From the NCBI GenBank assembly GCA_030323885.1, contig CM059188.1, positions 109,837,263 through 109,901,262 on the forward strand: 64,000 nucleotides of DNA, given 5' to 3'. The notes under the pieces are model-generated. The model was not told the DNA's origin and did not search any database. It worked only from the letters and a program-made list of their open reading frames with translations. The DNA comes from Branchipolynoe longqiensis. Its lineage: Eukaryota; Annelida; Polychaeta; Phyllodocida; Polynoidae. The translations under genes were made by a program, and so were the position numbers. Below are positions 10,792 through 20,169 of this stretch, one piece after another. Positions within the stretch are counted from its first letter, which is position 1. Every line of letters begins with the position of its first letter.

Positions 10792-12640
10792 AACTGTGGC
10801 TGCTTTGGCTGCAGCTCAGCCACCAGTGGGTGCCTTTAGGTACTCTAGAATGTCCGACTTTTTGCCAGACCTGAGTGATCCTTGGTAGGAGACTAGGTGG
10901 TTCTCTCTGATTCTCATACCAAAATAACTCTTCCATGTCTGCATCAGGTCGAGACTGCAAGGACAGGACAAGCTTGGTTATGAGGGTAGAGTTTCTCTGA
11001 GCACTGCCTGATGTGCCTCCTTTTTTTGTGGTAACAGGGCGATTGGCAAATGTGAGGACATTTTGTCGTTTGATAGTGATTGTTATTGGCAAAGTGTCCT
11101 GCTCTAGAGTCTGTGTTATAAACTTGCCATGCAGATCTTTTCCAAGGTTATGAAGCTGGGCAAGCGATGCAACAACTTCATCTTTCATGACCTCCTGTGT
11201 GTGTAGAGCCAAAAGGTCATAGCCATTGTTATGGTAGCTGTTCAACTATCTCCACAAATGACAGAACACCTTCCTTGTACTTAGTCTGCAAAGCACTTGC
11301 TTCTTCGTGATGGGCAGTGCGTGAGCTTGCAGTTTCCAACACAGCCTCAAACTCCTCAATACATCGAGAACAGTCGGGACCTGCTAGCATGAAAAGAGTG
11401 AGTGCCTCAGGGTTTTCATACAGACCAACTGCACCACCATGGGCCTGAAGGTGCTTGTTTGACTGCTCATGCGATTGGTCCTTGCCAATGAGGCTGAACT
11501 TGTGAGGTGACCTCTGGACAACAAAGTTCCCCTTGAGAAACTCAGCATACAACTGTGGGTGTTTCTCAGGCAACTGGACCATATCCCGCACATGCACTGG
11601 TAGCCAACGAGCATAGTTTGTGTGGCCCATCACATGGAACCAGGAGCACAGCTCATCACAGACCTGCACATACAGCAGGAAGTCTCCCTCACGGAGAGAA
11701 CGGATGAATCGGCACATTAGGAGATCCAGGTCCCCAATGGTAGACCAGAACATGAACATGGGATTGTGAGTTCTGGACCTTTGAGCCCACATCTCTAGAG
11801 ACTCAGGTGGTCCCTCAACACCAGAGCAGTAATTGGAGTATGACTTCTGTCTGAGGAGATACAGACCCATGACAGAGACCTGGTGAGTATAGCGAGTGCG
11901 CTTTATATGATGCTCATCAAGCACAGACTGGGCACTGCCAGATATGAGGACCTGCGCCTGAGTAAGAATGTTGCTCCACCCAGAGTCTCGCAGCAACTTA
12001 CCAATCATCAGGTGCAGTTTATCTTCCCCCATTGTGTCAGCGAATGACCACTGCAGCTGCTTAGCGATGGCATACAGCACAGGAGTTTGACCAGGGTTGA
12101 GGGCCTCTGTGCCTTGCATTGTGAGATGCATTGCATGTTTCATCATAGAAGGTGTGGCTGCTTTGTCAGGGAACAGAGGTAGAACCCCCATCACTGCCTT
12201 AGGCTTCACAGAGTCATCACTCATGAGTCAGGAGTTGTAGCCTGACCAGGTGATAACTTCACCTTCTGGCAATGTGTCCTGTTTCAGCACTGTGGACACC
12301 TGTGCCATCCAGGACTCATCCTTGACTTTGGCTCTGTGTAGCAGATTATGAGATGGCCGAGAAATGAGACCTGGAGTACATGGTACATGCAAATCATTGC
12401 TTGGGAATTCAGCTGGCTGAACCACTGCATAGGATTCAGGAAGTTGTGGTACAGAAGTGTCAGGATAGAGGATCGCTGTACTCCTTGGTTGTCCCAAGAC
12501 AGGTGGTTTGTCACGCTGATTGCTGTCCCATGGAACTCATCCCGGGAGAAGTTACCTTGGTTGTTGCTATCCAAGTTGTCTACATCAAAGGTCACGAAGA
12601 CCCCACTACGTGATTCTATGATTAAAAGTGTCAAAGTTAT
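10781..12640 (-). pseudogene. N-terminal and central part of the nuclease-transposon protein, decayed
   Basis: Three frames continue one another from about 12640. The first has FDVDNLD and EFHGTAISVTNH. The second is the 331-codon frame 12224-11229 with MGHTNYARWLPVHVRDM and GGAVGLYENPEALTLFMLAGPD. The third runs 11245-10781. They belong to a multicopy protein family I recall from many invertebrate genomes. Against that memory the stretch QTPVLYAIAKQLQW and the region after MGEDKLHLMIG look shortened, perhaps losing acidic residues. The reading frame runs into the right TIR, so the N-terminus is missing. The copy cannot be autonomous. Confidence 0.65.
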
Positions 12641-12957
12641 GCAAAATTCGATTTTTACAGGTGGCCATATTGGATTTTCCAATATGGCGTTTCCTTTCAG
12701 ACATCAGATTTAGAATCCCTGAGGTCCAAAACCCTAGCAAAGTGTTTTGATTTGTAATATGACTTCTTCTTGACAAGTAATGTAAAAATCTTTCTTTTTT
12801 TGTGGTGGCCATTTTTAATTGTCCAATATGGCGACCCCATTGAGAATTGGCTTTGGCTCCCGGCAGATTTGAATTCAGCAGGTCACAAACTACAAGTGTG
12901 CCAAATGTCATGCTTGTAGATAAATTTGCACAATTCTCCCCCTAACAGACCAGACTA
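12614..12957. repeat. Right terminal inverted repeat of the nuclease transposon
   Basis: Partner of 9049-9393 in inverted orientation. It includes the palindrome CCAATATGG twice. Confidence 0.85.
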
Positions 12958-12960
12958 ATC

Positions 12961-13147
12961 ATGAACTACCATAACGTCACCTGTTAAAAAGATACTAACC
13001 TGGTTAGTTTAGTAGTTAAGGTAGAAAAACTGCCGGAGCTACTCAACAAACGTTCTCCCATTGTGAGTAGATTATGCTAATTGCTGGACCCGGATGTGCT
13101 TCCTTCTCCCTGGACTACGAGTAGCCAGAGGCGTAGTACCGAGGTAA
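12961..13147 (-). repeat. 5' terminal region of DIRS copy B
   Basis: Ends in AATTGCTGGACCCGG and GAGGTAAAATATATA, as in copies C, D and E. It includes GTTAGTAT at 12999-12992 on the minus strand, at the place of the splice donor GTAAGTAT of the other copies. Confidence 0.8.
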
Positions 13148-13175
13148 AATATATATATATATGTATATATATATA
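13148..13175. repeat. (TA)n tract between copies B and C
   Basis: TA-rich run joining the 5' end of copy B to the 3' end of copy C. Confidence 0.9.
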
Positions 13176-13485
13176 TAGATTAGTTAGACGAATCTTACCT
13201 TGGTATAGATGATGGATAACTGTTGTTTTCCCGAGGTATAAGCCTCGGCTAGACGTGGGTGAGGGAGAGGTAAGCACATCCGGGTACAGCAATCTTTACC
13301 TACTAATTCAGGATAAAATGATCTCTAAAATTCTAAATACTAATGTTTCCTTGGTACAAGCAAGGGACTAGACGTGGCAGGGTGTGGAGGGTGGGCCCTC
13401 ACCCACGTCTAGCCGAGGCTTATACCTCGGGAAAACAACAGTTATCCATCATCTATACCAAGGTAAGATTCGTCTAACTAATCTA
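13176..13485. repeat. DIRS 3' terminal hairpin, copy C
   Basis: Arms 13176-13267 and 13396-13485 are nearly perfect reverse complements (TAGATGATGGATAACTGTTG; GAGGTATAAGCCTCGGCTAG). The loop at 13268-13395 contains AGCACATCCGGGTACAGCAA, complementary to the element 5' end. The sequence at 13486-13535 complements the outermost 5' end, acting as the internal complementary region. Confidence 0.9.
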
Positions 13486-13647
13486 TTTTACCTCGGTATA
13501 TAGCCTCAGGCTAGCCGCAGGCTAGGGAGACTTTACGTAATATCATTTTATCCTGATATTTCATTTTATTTGTTTATGTTTTGTGGTATGGAACGTTCGT
13601 TAACCTTATATGTTTGTGACCATGGTATGTTCTCACCTTTTTTTACC

Positions 13648-14757
13648 TTAATGTTGTAGCAGTCGTCGTGCGACGCCACTTGGCTTTTCCAATCGCTTGT
13701 TATAATGTCTAGCAAACGATCGTTCGGTCTTCCATCCTGCATGCGCTAGTATGCGCTTGACCGAAATGCCTAAGAGGCGTGCCTTTGACACCATGGCTCC
13801 TCTTGTTGAGTGTGACGCATATTTGTCCGTATCCACTCCTGCCATCTTTAGGACATTAATTGTCCATCTGGCAAGCGTATCTCTTGATATGCCCTTGTGT
13901 GGCTTAATAAAGCTTATCAACAATTGTCTTGAGTTTCTAACTCCTTGTGTCTTGGATATATATGTTCTGATCGCGGAAACTACACACAGTTTCGGATTGT
14001 CTTTGAATTGTGTTACATCAATTGACGACAAAGGATCACCTAAACGATTAGATTTTAACAATGTTGTCAAATCGAAGGTCGCTTGCCTTCTATCTATTTC
14101 CAGTCCATCGAGTGAAAGTGCCACTATAGTCTGGCCTCGATGACCTGTGACTAACAGTAATAAAAGTGCTAACTTAAACCCTAATTGTTTTATATCTAGA
14201 AACCTATTATGTGGCCAATCGTTAAACATTTTGAATACCAGTGACACATCCCAAAATCGGTCATATTTTGGTTTAGGTGGGTTTCGTTCATAAATTCCCT
14301 TTAGTACCCATGATATAACATGGTGTTTACCCATTGTATCTCCCCTTGTTCTGGGAAGGATAATCGAGAGAGCGCACCTGGCAGCATTAATTGCGCCGTA
14401 ACCTAGCCCTTCTTGTTCTAACATTCTAAAGAATCTGCACACTTGGGCAATAGTTGGGTTCATGGGTTTAACTTTGTGAATAAGACAATAAACGCCCCAT
14501 TTTTTCAAATATGTGGTATACATTTTAACTGTTCCTTTTCTCCACGCATGTGACACTAGCCGTTCTTGTGTAATTTTGTCTAAACCAAATTGTTCTAGGT
14601 ATTTATTTAGAAAAGGAATGCAAGCAACGGTGTTGTTGCTACGTTGGCGTGATGTTCCAGAGGGCCTTGGTGAGTTAGATTTCCTCGGGATTTTGGGAAT
14701 CTGAGGCAATCTCGGGCTGTCGAGGCTAGTCCTGCTAGCCACGGCTGTGTGTCCCAT
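13648..14757 (-). CDS. DIRS tyrosine recombinase (copy C)
   Basis: Full-length 369 residues. It should integrate the circular DNA intermediate of the element in the nucleus, by strand exchange through a 3'-phosphotyrosine. The catalytic set is complete: R207 in TGHRGQT, H316 and R319 in SHSTRG, H339 in LAHAGW, and the nucleophile Y352 in RHYNKR. The N-terminal half (about 50-170) matches the SAM-like core-binding domain (LVSHAWRKGTVKMYTTYLKKWG). Its 5' end overlaps the polyprotein gene by about 150 bp in another frame. Expression by an internal start, reinitiation or frameshift is possible, but the sequence does not show which. Confidence 0.92.
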   Translation of the reverse strand: MGHTAVASRTSLDSPRLPQIPKIPRKSNSPRPSGTSRQRSNNTVACIPFLNKYLEQFGLDKITQERLVSHAWRKGTVKMYTTYLKKWGVYCLIHKVKPMNPTIAQVCRFFRMLEQEGLGYGAINAARCALSIILPRTRGDTMGKHHVISWVLKGIYERNPPKPKYDRFWDVSLVFKMFNDWPHNRFLDIKQLGFKLALLLLLVTGHRGQTIVALSLDGLEIDRRQATFDLTTLLKSNRLGDPLSSIDVTQFKDNPKLCVVSAIRTYISKTQGVRNSRQLLISFIKPHKGISRDTLARWTINVLKMAGVDTDKYASHSTRGAMVSKARLLGISVKRILAHAGWKTERSFARHYNKRLEKPSGVARRLLQH

Positions 14758-16592
14758 TCGGGGACGATCAGGATGGCGTGAGACCGGTCCATCTTTATCT
14801 TTCGTGCCACTCTGGTAATGATGTTGAAAGGGGGAAAAATATAATAAAATTCATTTTCCCAAATCAGTGAGAAAGCATCTATGTGCCAAGCAAATGGTTC
14901 TGGGTGCCATGAAACATATCTGTTAACTTTAAAGTTATTCCTTGATGCAAATAAGTCAACCGTAGGTGAACCCCATTGGCGACAAATTTTGTTGAAAATT
15001 TTTATGTTTAAATTCCATTCTAAGTGGTCGTGAAAAACTCTACTCTTTTTGTCAGCCAGGACGTTTTGCGATCCTGGGATATGTGATATGGTTAACCATA
15101 TTTGATGTTTTTGCGCCCAGTTCCAAATACTTTGTGCCAAGTTATTGCACTCTTCTGACTTTGTACCTCCCATATTTCTGACATATGCCATGGCCGTAGT
15201 GTTATCTGTAAGCAGTTGAACAGTATTTTTCGGTATTTTAATTAGACTCAAGAGGCCTAAGTAAATCGCTCTTAATTCAAGAACATTAATATGGTCTGAT
15301 TTTTCGTTTTCTAACCATCTCCCTCCTGTTGCTACATCATTTCGATGAGCTCCCCAACCTTGTAATGACGCATCGGTAGTAACTACCGTGTTGGGTTGAT
15401 CCATTCTAATGGGATTGGAAGAGTTATTAATATTCTCGATCCACCAAGATATATCTGTGTAACCATCCTGGGAAATGTACATTTTTCTTTCAAAGTTACC
15501 TTTTGTACGTGCTAACGCTCTATTCTTGTCTATTTCTAGAGACTTGAAGTGCGCCGCCCCATAAAGAACAGCCGGCGCATATGAAACCATTATACCGATA
15601 AGGACAGCGACCTGTCTAATCTTTGGCCTAGATATGTCAAGCAGCTGGGAGGCCGTGTCATGAAACTTCTGTAGTTTCTGTTCCGTTAATGATACGGTCA
15701 TTGCTTTGGTGTTGATTAAAAACCCTAGGCATTTTAATTCCTTATTCGGGACAAAAACAGACTTTTTGTCGTGTATGTAAAAACCTAATTCTGTTAATAA
15801 AGTACACAAATCATTCACTGCCAAATGGCATTTGTTAAAGGATTCTGCCATAATAAAGGAATCATCTATGTATGGAAACATTGTATGTCCTAATCTTCCC
15901 ATAACAGCAAAAACAGGTTTTAATAACTTTGTAAACAGTCGAGGTGCGCAGGCTAAACCATTAGGCATGCAAGTAAATTGGAAAAGGGTACCGTTCCAAA
16001 TAAATCTCAGAAATGTTCTGTGCTCTTTGGAAATGGGGACTGTATAATACGCGTCTCTTAAGTCTACACTGGCAAGCCAGGCATGCGGCGTTATTAAGTC
16101 TCTCGCCGTTTCTAATGAGAACATTTTAAAATGTTTGTATGTTACCAATTTATTTAACTTTGTCAAATCCAAAATCATGCGAATTTCGCCATTTGGTTTG
16201 GGCCTAGAAAAGACATTAGAAATAAACTGTCCTTTTGTGTTTTGTACTCGTTCAATAATACCTTTTGTTTCAAACAGCGAAACCTGATAATCTATTTGGC
16301 GTTTTTCTGCTATGTTGAATTTGTATGGGAACGGAACTCTTTCCTGTTTTGGTATGTCTGTGAAAGGTATTTGAACTCCTTTTACTATATCCAAAATTTC
16401 CCTATCAGATGTAATGTTAACCCATTTGTGCAAACAGTTAAGGATGTTGCCTGCCTGAAACTTGCTTACATAAGTTTGTGTCTCTTCAGACACCGTGTTG
16501 AGTGTAGGAGTCTGTGTCTCTACTTGGCTCCTGGCCGCGGGAATTGGGGTTTGGGTGTAAACTCCCTTTTGTATCCGCGGTTGTCGTTCCAA
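14607..16592 (-). CDS. DIRS reverse transcriptase/RNase H/methyltransferase-like polyprotein (copy C)
   Basis: Intact, 661 residues. Reverse transcriptase spans roughly 85-345, with VDLRD at 176-180 and the YIDD active site at 241-244. RNase H follows with D407 (TTDAS), E439 (INVLEL), D463 (LTDN) and D514 (LAD). The last part holds a region resembling phage Dam N6-adenine methyltransferases: VDLFAS 545-550, YVSW 559-562, DAF 572-574, FPPF 586-589 in place of the usual D/N-PP-Y/F, and ILIVPEWDTQPW. It would copy element RNA into DNA in the cytoplasm or nucleus. The start overlaps the gag 3' end by 73 bp in another frame. The methyltransferase activity is uncertain. Confidence 0.92.
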   Translation of the reverse strand: MERQPRIQKGVYTQTPIPAARSQVETQTPTLNTVSEETQTYVSKFQAGNILNCLHKWVNITSDREILDIVKGVQIPFTDIPKQERVPFPYKFNIAEKRQIDYQVSLFETKGIIERVQNTKGQFISNVFSRPKPNGEIRMILDLTKLNKLVTYKHFKMFSLETARDLITPHAWLASVDLRDAYYTVPISKEHRTFLRFIWNGTLFQFTCMPNGLACAPRLFTKLLKPVFAVMGRLGHTMFPYIDDSFIMAESFNKCHLAVNDLCTLLTELGFYIHDKKSVFVPNKELKCLGFLINTKAMTVSLTEQKLQKFHDTASQLLDISRPKIRQVAVLIGIMVSYAPAVLYGAAHFKSLEIDKNRALARTKGNFERKMYISQDGYTDISWWIENINNSSNPIRMDQPNTVVTTDASLQGWGAHRNDVATGGRWLENEKSDHINVLELRAIYLGLLSLIKIPKNTVQLLTDNTTAMAYVRNMGGTKSEECNNLAQSIWNWAQKHQIWLTISHIPGSQNVLADKKSRVFHDHLEWNLNIKIFNKICRQWGSPTVDLFASRNNFKVNRYVSWHPEPFAWHIDAFSLIWENEFYYIFPPFNIITRVARKIKMDRSHAILIVPEWDTQPWLAGLASTARDCLRFPKSRGNLTHQGPLEHHANVATTPLLAFLF

Positions 16593-17815
16593 CCCGTGTT
16601 CTGGCGTTCTCCTCTGCCTCGTCCTCTGGGATTGAAGCCGAATGAGGGACCTCCTCGTCCCGGCCTTCCTCCTCTGCGTAAGCGAAAATCCGAGCGGGGG
16701 CGTCGGAATTTGTTGGGGTTGTCAAACTTTTTGGTGCCATCCGTGTTTTTAGCGCTTTTAGTGTCTACCTCGACAGCTTTGAAGAGGTGCGCTAGCTGAC
16801 CGCCAAACATTTTGGTTTTGTCCAGTGGCTTGCCTAGCACTGGCTTTGGCGGTAGGTAAAGGGTGTATTCTTTACCATCATTGTCAGTTACTTTCTTCGA
16901 TCTGGCGACTTCTTTGCCAGCATCTGTTGTGACCGACTTGAAGACATTTTCAAATCGCCGAAAAGTCATGAAATTCGACGCTGCGGTAAGCAGCGCAATT
17001 CCTTTGTCCATCACTCGTGCAAGCGACGAGAACTTATTCTCGGCTTGCATCCGATTCGCTACCGGAGTTATCGATGTAAGCGCTCCGAGCACCGCTTTAT
17101 GAATCGTGCACAACGCGTTCTCATAACGCCGTCTTTCATCTGAGAGATGGATGCCTGCATCCATTTCTTTACTGATGGACTGGGGAACTCCTTTAATTCC
17201 CGAAATTTGTTCCGTCAGCTTGTTGATCACCTCCACAGGTTTGAAAGTGTGGAAATGTCCTTTCAGGGTTTCCCTCATCATGGTTGTAGTCCGCAACCTC
17301 TTTGCTTTTGCCAACGGGCATTTCTTCTTGATCTTTGCCCCTATCCTGGCATAAATGCCCACTCTCTCCGTGTCTGAATCGGAGTCAGTTGTGGACGAAT
17401 CATCTCATTTATCCGATGATGAGTCCTTCTTCTTTTTCTTTTTGTTTTTCTTTGTCTTCTTCACTCGTTTCTTATTGGTCTTTGTGAATTCATCACCCGA
17501 GCTACTGCCAAGTCTTTTCCGTTTCTTGGGTTTCGGTTGCGGAACCTCAAATGCCGATTCGGTTTCGTCATCTGAGAAATCTTCCCAGTCATCGTCTGGG
17601 ATAGGAGGAGAAGGAGGCCGTGTGGCTTGTGTCTTATATTTGTCCATAATCCGTAGGATTTTGTCTTCAAGCTCCTCATCCCCACTATCCTTGTCCGAAG
17701 GACCAGCCCCCGGCTGTGGAGAAGGTGGTCCCGTCTGCGGTGGTGAGGAATCGTACCCAGAAGGCACGCGGCCCTCTGCCGCTGCCGGCGGAACCTTGTT
17801 CCGCTTGGTGGCCAT
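16520..17815 (-). CDS. DIRS ORF1 / gag-like protein with one in-frame TGA (copy C)
   Basis: The start ATG at 17815-17813 lies six bases after a splice acceptor and in good context (ACCGATGG). Order: an acidic and proline-rich N-terminus, a long Lys/Ser tract near residues 115-140, a conserved central domain (MRETLKGHFHTF, GALTSITPVANRMQ, TDNDGKEYTLYL, DKTKMFGGQLAHLF), and an Arg/Gly-rich C-terminus (RRGGRPGRGG, RGRGRGE) that should bind nucleic acid. No CCHC knuckle. A TGA at 17407-17405 breaks the frame in the Lys/Ser tract. It is either a recent mutation, a readthrough site or a sequence error. The structural role is inferred from position. Confidence 0.8.
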
Positions 17816-17821
17816 CGGTTT

Positions 17822-18394
17822 CTGTAACAACAAAGGTTACTTAGTACCGGTATCATCTCAACATGTTCACAAAGTGAGCTAGAGTGAGGTATTATTCGGA
17901 TGGTATATAGTAACGTGTTTTAACCGTTCTGTATACAGGCGTTAAGCTAAAGTTTTGCCGTAGGTTTTATCGGTAGTGAAACCAACCAAACGGAGGGGCG
18001 GCCATTGGCACGCCCGCTCTCTCTGTTTCGTACACTTCTCCCACCCGCGGCATTCTGCGCCAGCAAGTTGAAGAAAATATTACGAAACTCGGAGGCTCGC
18101 CTCAAAAACCGGTCTGGGGAGTCTATAAAAGAAACCCAGGATCATCCCCAACATAACCCTCTTTAGGGTTCGGAGGAATTTCCTTAGGAGATGCAACTCG
18201 GGTTAACATCTCTGCCTGTCTGAACACAGGTTTCGCTATGTCAAGCGGTATCGGTTTCGGTTCTGCACATTCTTATCCTCGTGTTTTTTATAACACCTTT
18301 TATGTCCAAATTGGACCTGAGAAAGTTCTAAGCTTTCATAATGGGATGCTATAAACCATCCTTAAGAAGTTGAATGCAGTTTCTCAATACTTAC
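17822..18394 (-). other. Putative 5' UTR intron of DIRS copy C
   Basis: Donor GTAAGTATT at 18394-18386 and acceptor TTTGTTGTTACAG ending at 17822 (minus strand). The acceptor leaves only six bases before the gag ATG. The same donor octamer and acceptor position occur in copies D and E, although the sequence in between is diverged. It contains a plus-strand TCTATAAAAG near 18121, also conserved. Confidence 0.6.
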
Positions 18395-18419
18395 AGTTAG
18401 TTAAAGTGTTGTAGTAGTT

Positions 18420-18540
18420 AAATCCTGCTGGAGCAGCTCAGCGAACGTCCTCCCGCCGTGAGCTGCTTATGCTAATTGCTGTACCCGGATGTGCTTACCT
18501 CTCCCTAGCCTGCGGCTAGCCTGAGGCTATATACCGAGGT

Positions 18541-18545
<5 letters not shown>
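18420..18545 (-). repeat. DIRS 5' terminal region, copy C
   Basis: Contains AATTGCTGTACCCGGATGTG, CCTCTCCCTAGCCTGCGG and GAGGTAAAATA. The outer parts are complementary to the 3' internal region (13486-13535) and to the hairpin loop. Confidence 0.85.
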
Positions 18546-18582
<37 letters not shown>

Positions 18583-18606
18583 ATATGTATCTCTATATAA
18601 TATATG
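18544..18606. repeat. TA-rich tract 5' of copy C
   Basis: A (TA)n run followed by degenerate TA-rich sequence. Apparent insertion target of copy C. Confidence 0.9.
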
Positions 18607-18697
18607 TTTGTTTGTTTGCTGTTGTTTTAAATTCTAGCAACATCTGAGGTCATATCAGAATGGGTACCGACTTGTAACAGTTCGCACTCATGGCAAC
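18604..18697 (-). mobile_element. SINE 3' fragment
   Basis: The tail and distal body of the same SINE family as 3648-3980, in reverse orientation (TAGCAACATCTGAGGTCATA and neighbouring matches). The tRNA head is absent. Confidence 0.75.
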
Positions 18698-18893
18698 AAT
18701 TATAGATTTGATAAGTAAATGTTTATTTAAATTATCGTGGTTGCGAGAAGGGAGTTGTTAGCGAAAGAAATGTTGACGGGTTAGTTGGAAGGGTGTTTCT
18801 CAAAATGAACATTAGTTTTAAGGTAAGGTGGTGGGGTAAACGTCCAATGATACCAAGCGTGACGTGTGTGTGTAGGGGTGAGAGTGAGGTGAC

Positions 18894-19240
18894 TGTTTGT
18901 TGTTGTTTTACGTCCTAGCAACATCTATGGTCATATCAGGATGAGCACCGACTTGTGGCAGTGCACACCCATAGTTACTTTTTATAGCACTGCCCCACTG
19001 GCAGACCAGGCCACCAGCACCGTGACATGATATCCCACTCAGTCACATTATCCTGACACTGAGCCAACCAGTCCTTGCCCTATCCTATTAATGCCGAGCA
19101 TCAGGCTAGGAAGCGACAAGTATACATTTTTAAGGGATTGGTTTGACTCGACCAGGGTTCGAACCCACAGGTTCGTATCACCCGATCTCCCAAAACAGGA
19201 GACGGACTCACAACTCATTCGGCCATCCCGTCTGGTCGAG
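18894..19240 (-). mobile_element. tRNA-derived SINE, full length
   Basis: Reverse-oriented full copy. The tail is at 18894, box B (AGGGTTCGAACCCACAGG region) near 19150-19170, and the head ends at CCATCCCGTCTGGTC. Flanks GAGGTGACT (left) and GAGATGACT (right) look like a 9-bp target duplication with one mismatch. Confidence 0.85.
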
Positions 19241-19243
19241 ATG

Positions 19244-20165
19244 ACTGTGGCACTCGCGGGTGCATAACTGTACTCGGACAAATGCTTTTCAAGACAAAAT
19301 GCAAATTAAGGAAAACTATCACCTTCAATGCTTAAAATCCAACTGAGTACCTCTTCTAAAAGTAGTACATTTCCATTGCAATCAAATGAAATTATGGGCT
19401 TACCAAGGATTGCTGTTCCATCAGAATCTCGATGACTCGTTTCTTTCCGGCGCCAACAGTCATGTAATAGTAGATGATTGTGCTGGAAATAGTATATTAA
19501 AAAAGAATTTAACAGTAAAGCGGTGTCCTGGTGTCAAGGATAGTATCTGCTCCTCAGCCAATATAATAATTAGTGAACAGAATTTGTGTGAACAATTCTA
19601 TTCTTTATAATTCACTAATATTCCAGTAATGAAGGAATATCTCATTCTAACTTATTTATTTTAATTCTCTTTAAATGATTGCCATTTTCATTAATGTGCA
19701 CCTTGGATTCAGCTTCCTAATCCACTATCATCTTATTTTATAAATCATTAATTGATGGTCGGCAATAAAGTAGTATTAATAGTTCAATAAAAAAATGCAA
19801 CAAAAGGTTAATGATACTAATTGTCTATAATAACCTTTACTTGTTACTTGTGACAGCAAGTAAGTGAGAATCAGTGAATATCTGGTTAAGTGTAATGTGA
19901 CTACCTGACACACATGCCACTATGATTCGCAATGAAGGAAGCTGGACACCAATGTGACAAGGGTAAGGTGTATTTAATTAGCTATTTTACAGGTTACAGT
20001 GTTAATTTCAAGGTCAATCGTCAATGTCATCAAGGTCGAGAGGAGCTGGAAGGGAGAGGGGCGTGGGGGCTCGACGAGGATTCCAGTCGACCCCCACGTA
20101 GTGGCATTAAAATAGAGGTTCGGTGGGTGTCGTAAAAGTAATTATCTGGTCGGAGAGGGCATAGA
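19244..20165. other. AT-rich stretch, nothing recognised
   Basis: No coding frame with recognisable motifs and no repeat shared with other parts of the window was seen. Only short random-looking open frames occur. Confidence 0.6.
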
Positions 20166-20169
20166 ATAC

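Larger units (their letters stand above)
9049..12957 (-). mobile_element. TIR transposon encoding an XPG/FEN-like nuclease (Academ-like)
   Basis: The ends are TAGTCTGGTCTGTTAGGGGG in inverted orientation and the flanks are ATC on both sides (9046-9048, 12958-12960), consistent with a 3-bp target duplication. The inverted repeats are ~345 bp. One broken minus-strand gene fills the interior. Long TIRs, a 3-bp duplication, an XPG-type nuclease and a Cys-rich domain fit what I recall of the Academ superfamily (AcademX type), but I cannot confirm this without a search. It sits in the 5' part of DIRS copy B. Confidence 0.75.
5493..13147 (-). mobile_element. DIRS-type YR retrotransposon copy B, internally deleted
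   Basis: A minus-strand element. Its 3' hairpin is at 5493-5805, a broken recombinase follows, then RNase H/methyltransferase-like and partial reverse transcriptase regions to about 8960, and the 5' end lies at 12961-13147. Gag and the first ~120 codons of the polyprotein are missing. The TIR element at 9049-12957 sits at or near that deletion. Its 5' end abuts the 3' end of copy C across another TA tract. Confidence 0.8.
13160..18545 (-). mobile_element. DIRS-type YR retrotransposon copy C, near-intact
   Basis: A complete minus-strand element: 5' end at 18545, 5' intron, gag, RT/RNase H/methyltransferase-like polyprotein, tyrosine recombinase, and 3' hairpin to 13176. Gene order gag-RT-RH-MT-YR and inverted/complementary ends are those of DIRS elements in the strict sense, not of PAT/Ngaro elements. 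One in-frame TGA in gag is the only defect seen. It lies between TA tracts on both sides. It is closely similar to copy D. Confidence 0.9.

Noticed and set aside
13751..14143. 130-codon antisense frames across the recombinase, present in copies C and D (also 33629-34021)
   Set aside because: They mirror a conserved coding region on the other strand, and conservation is explained by the recombinase itself.
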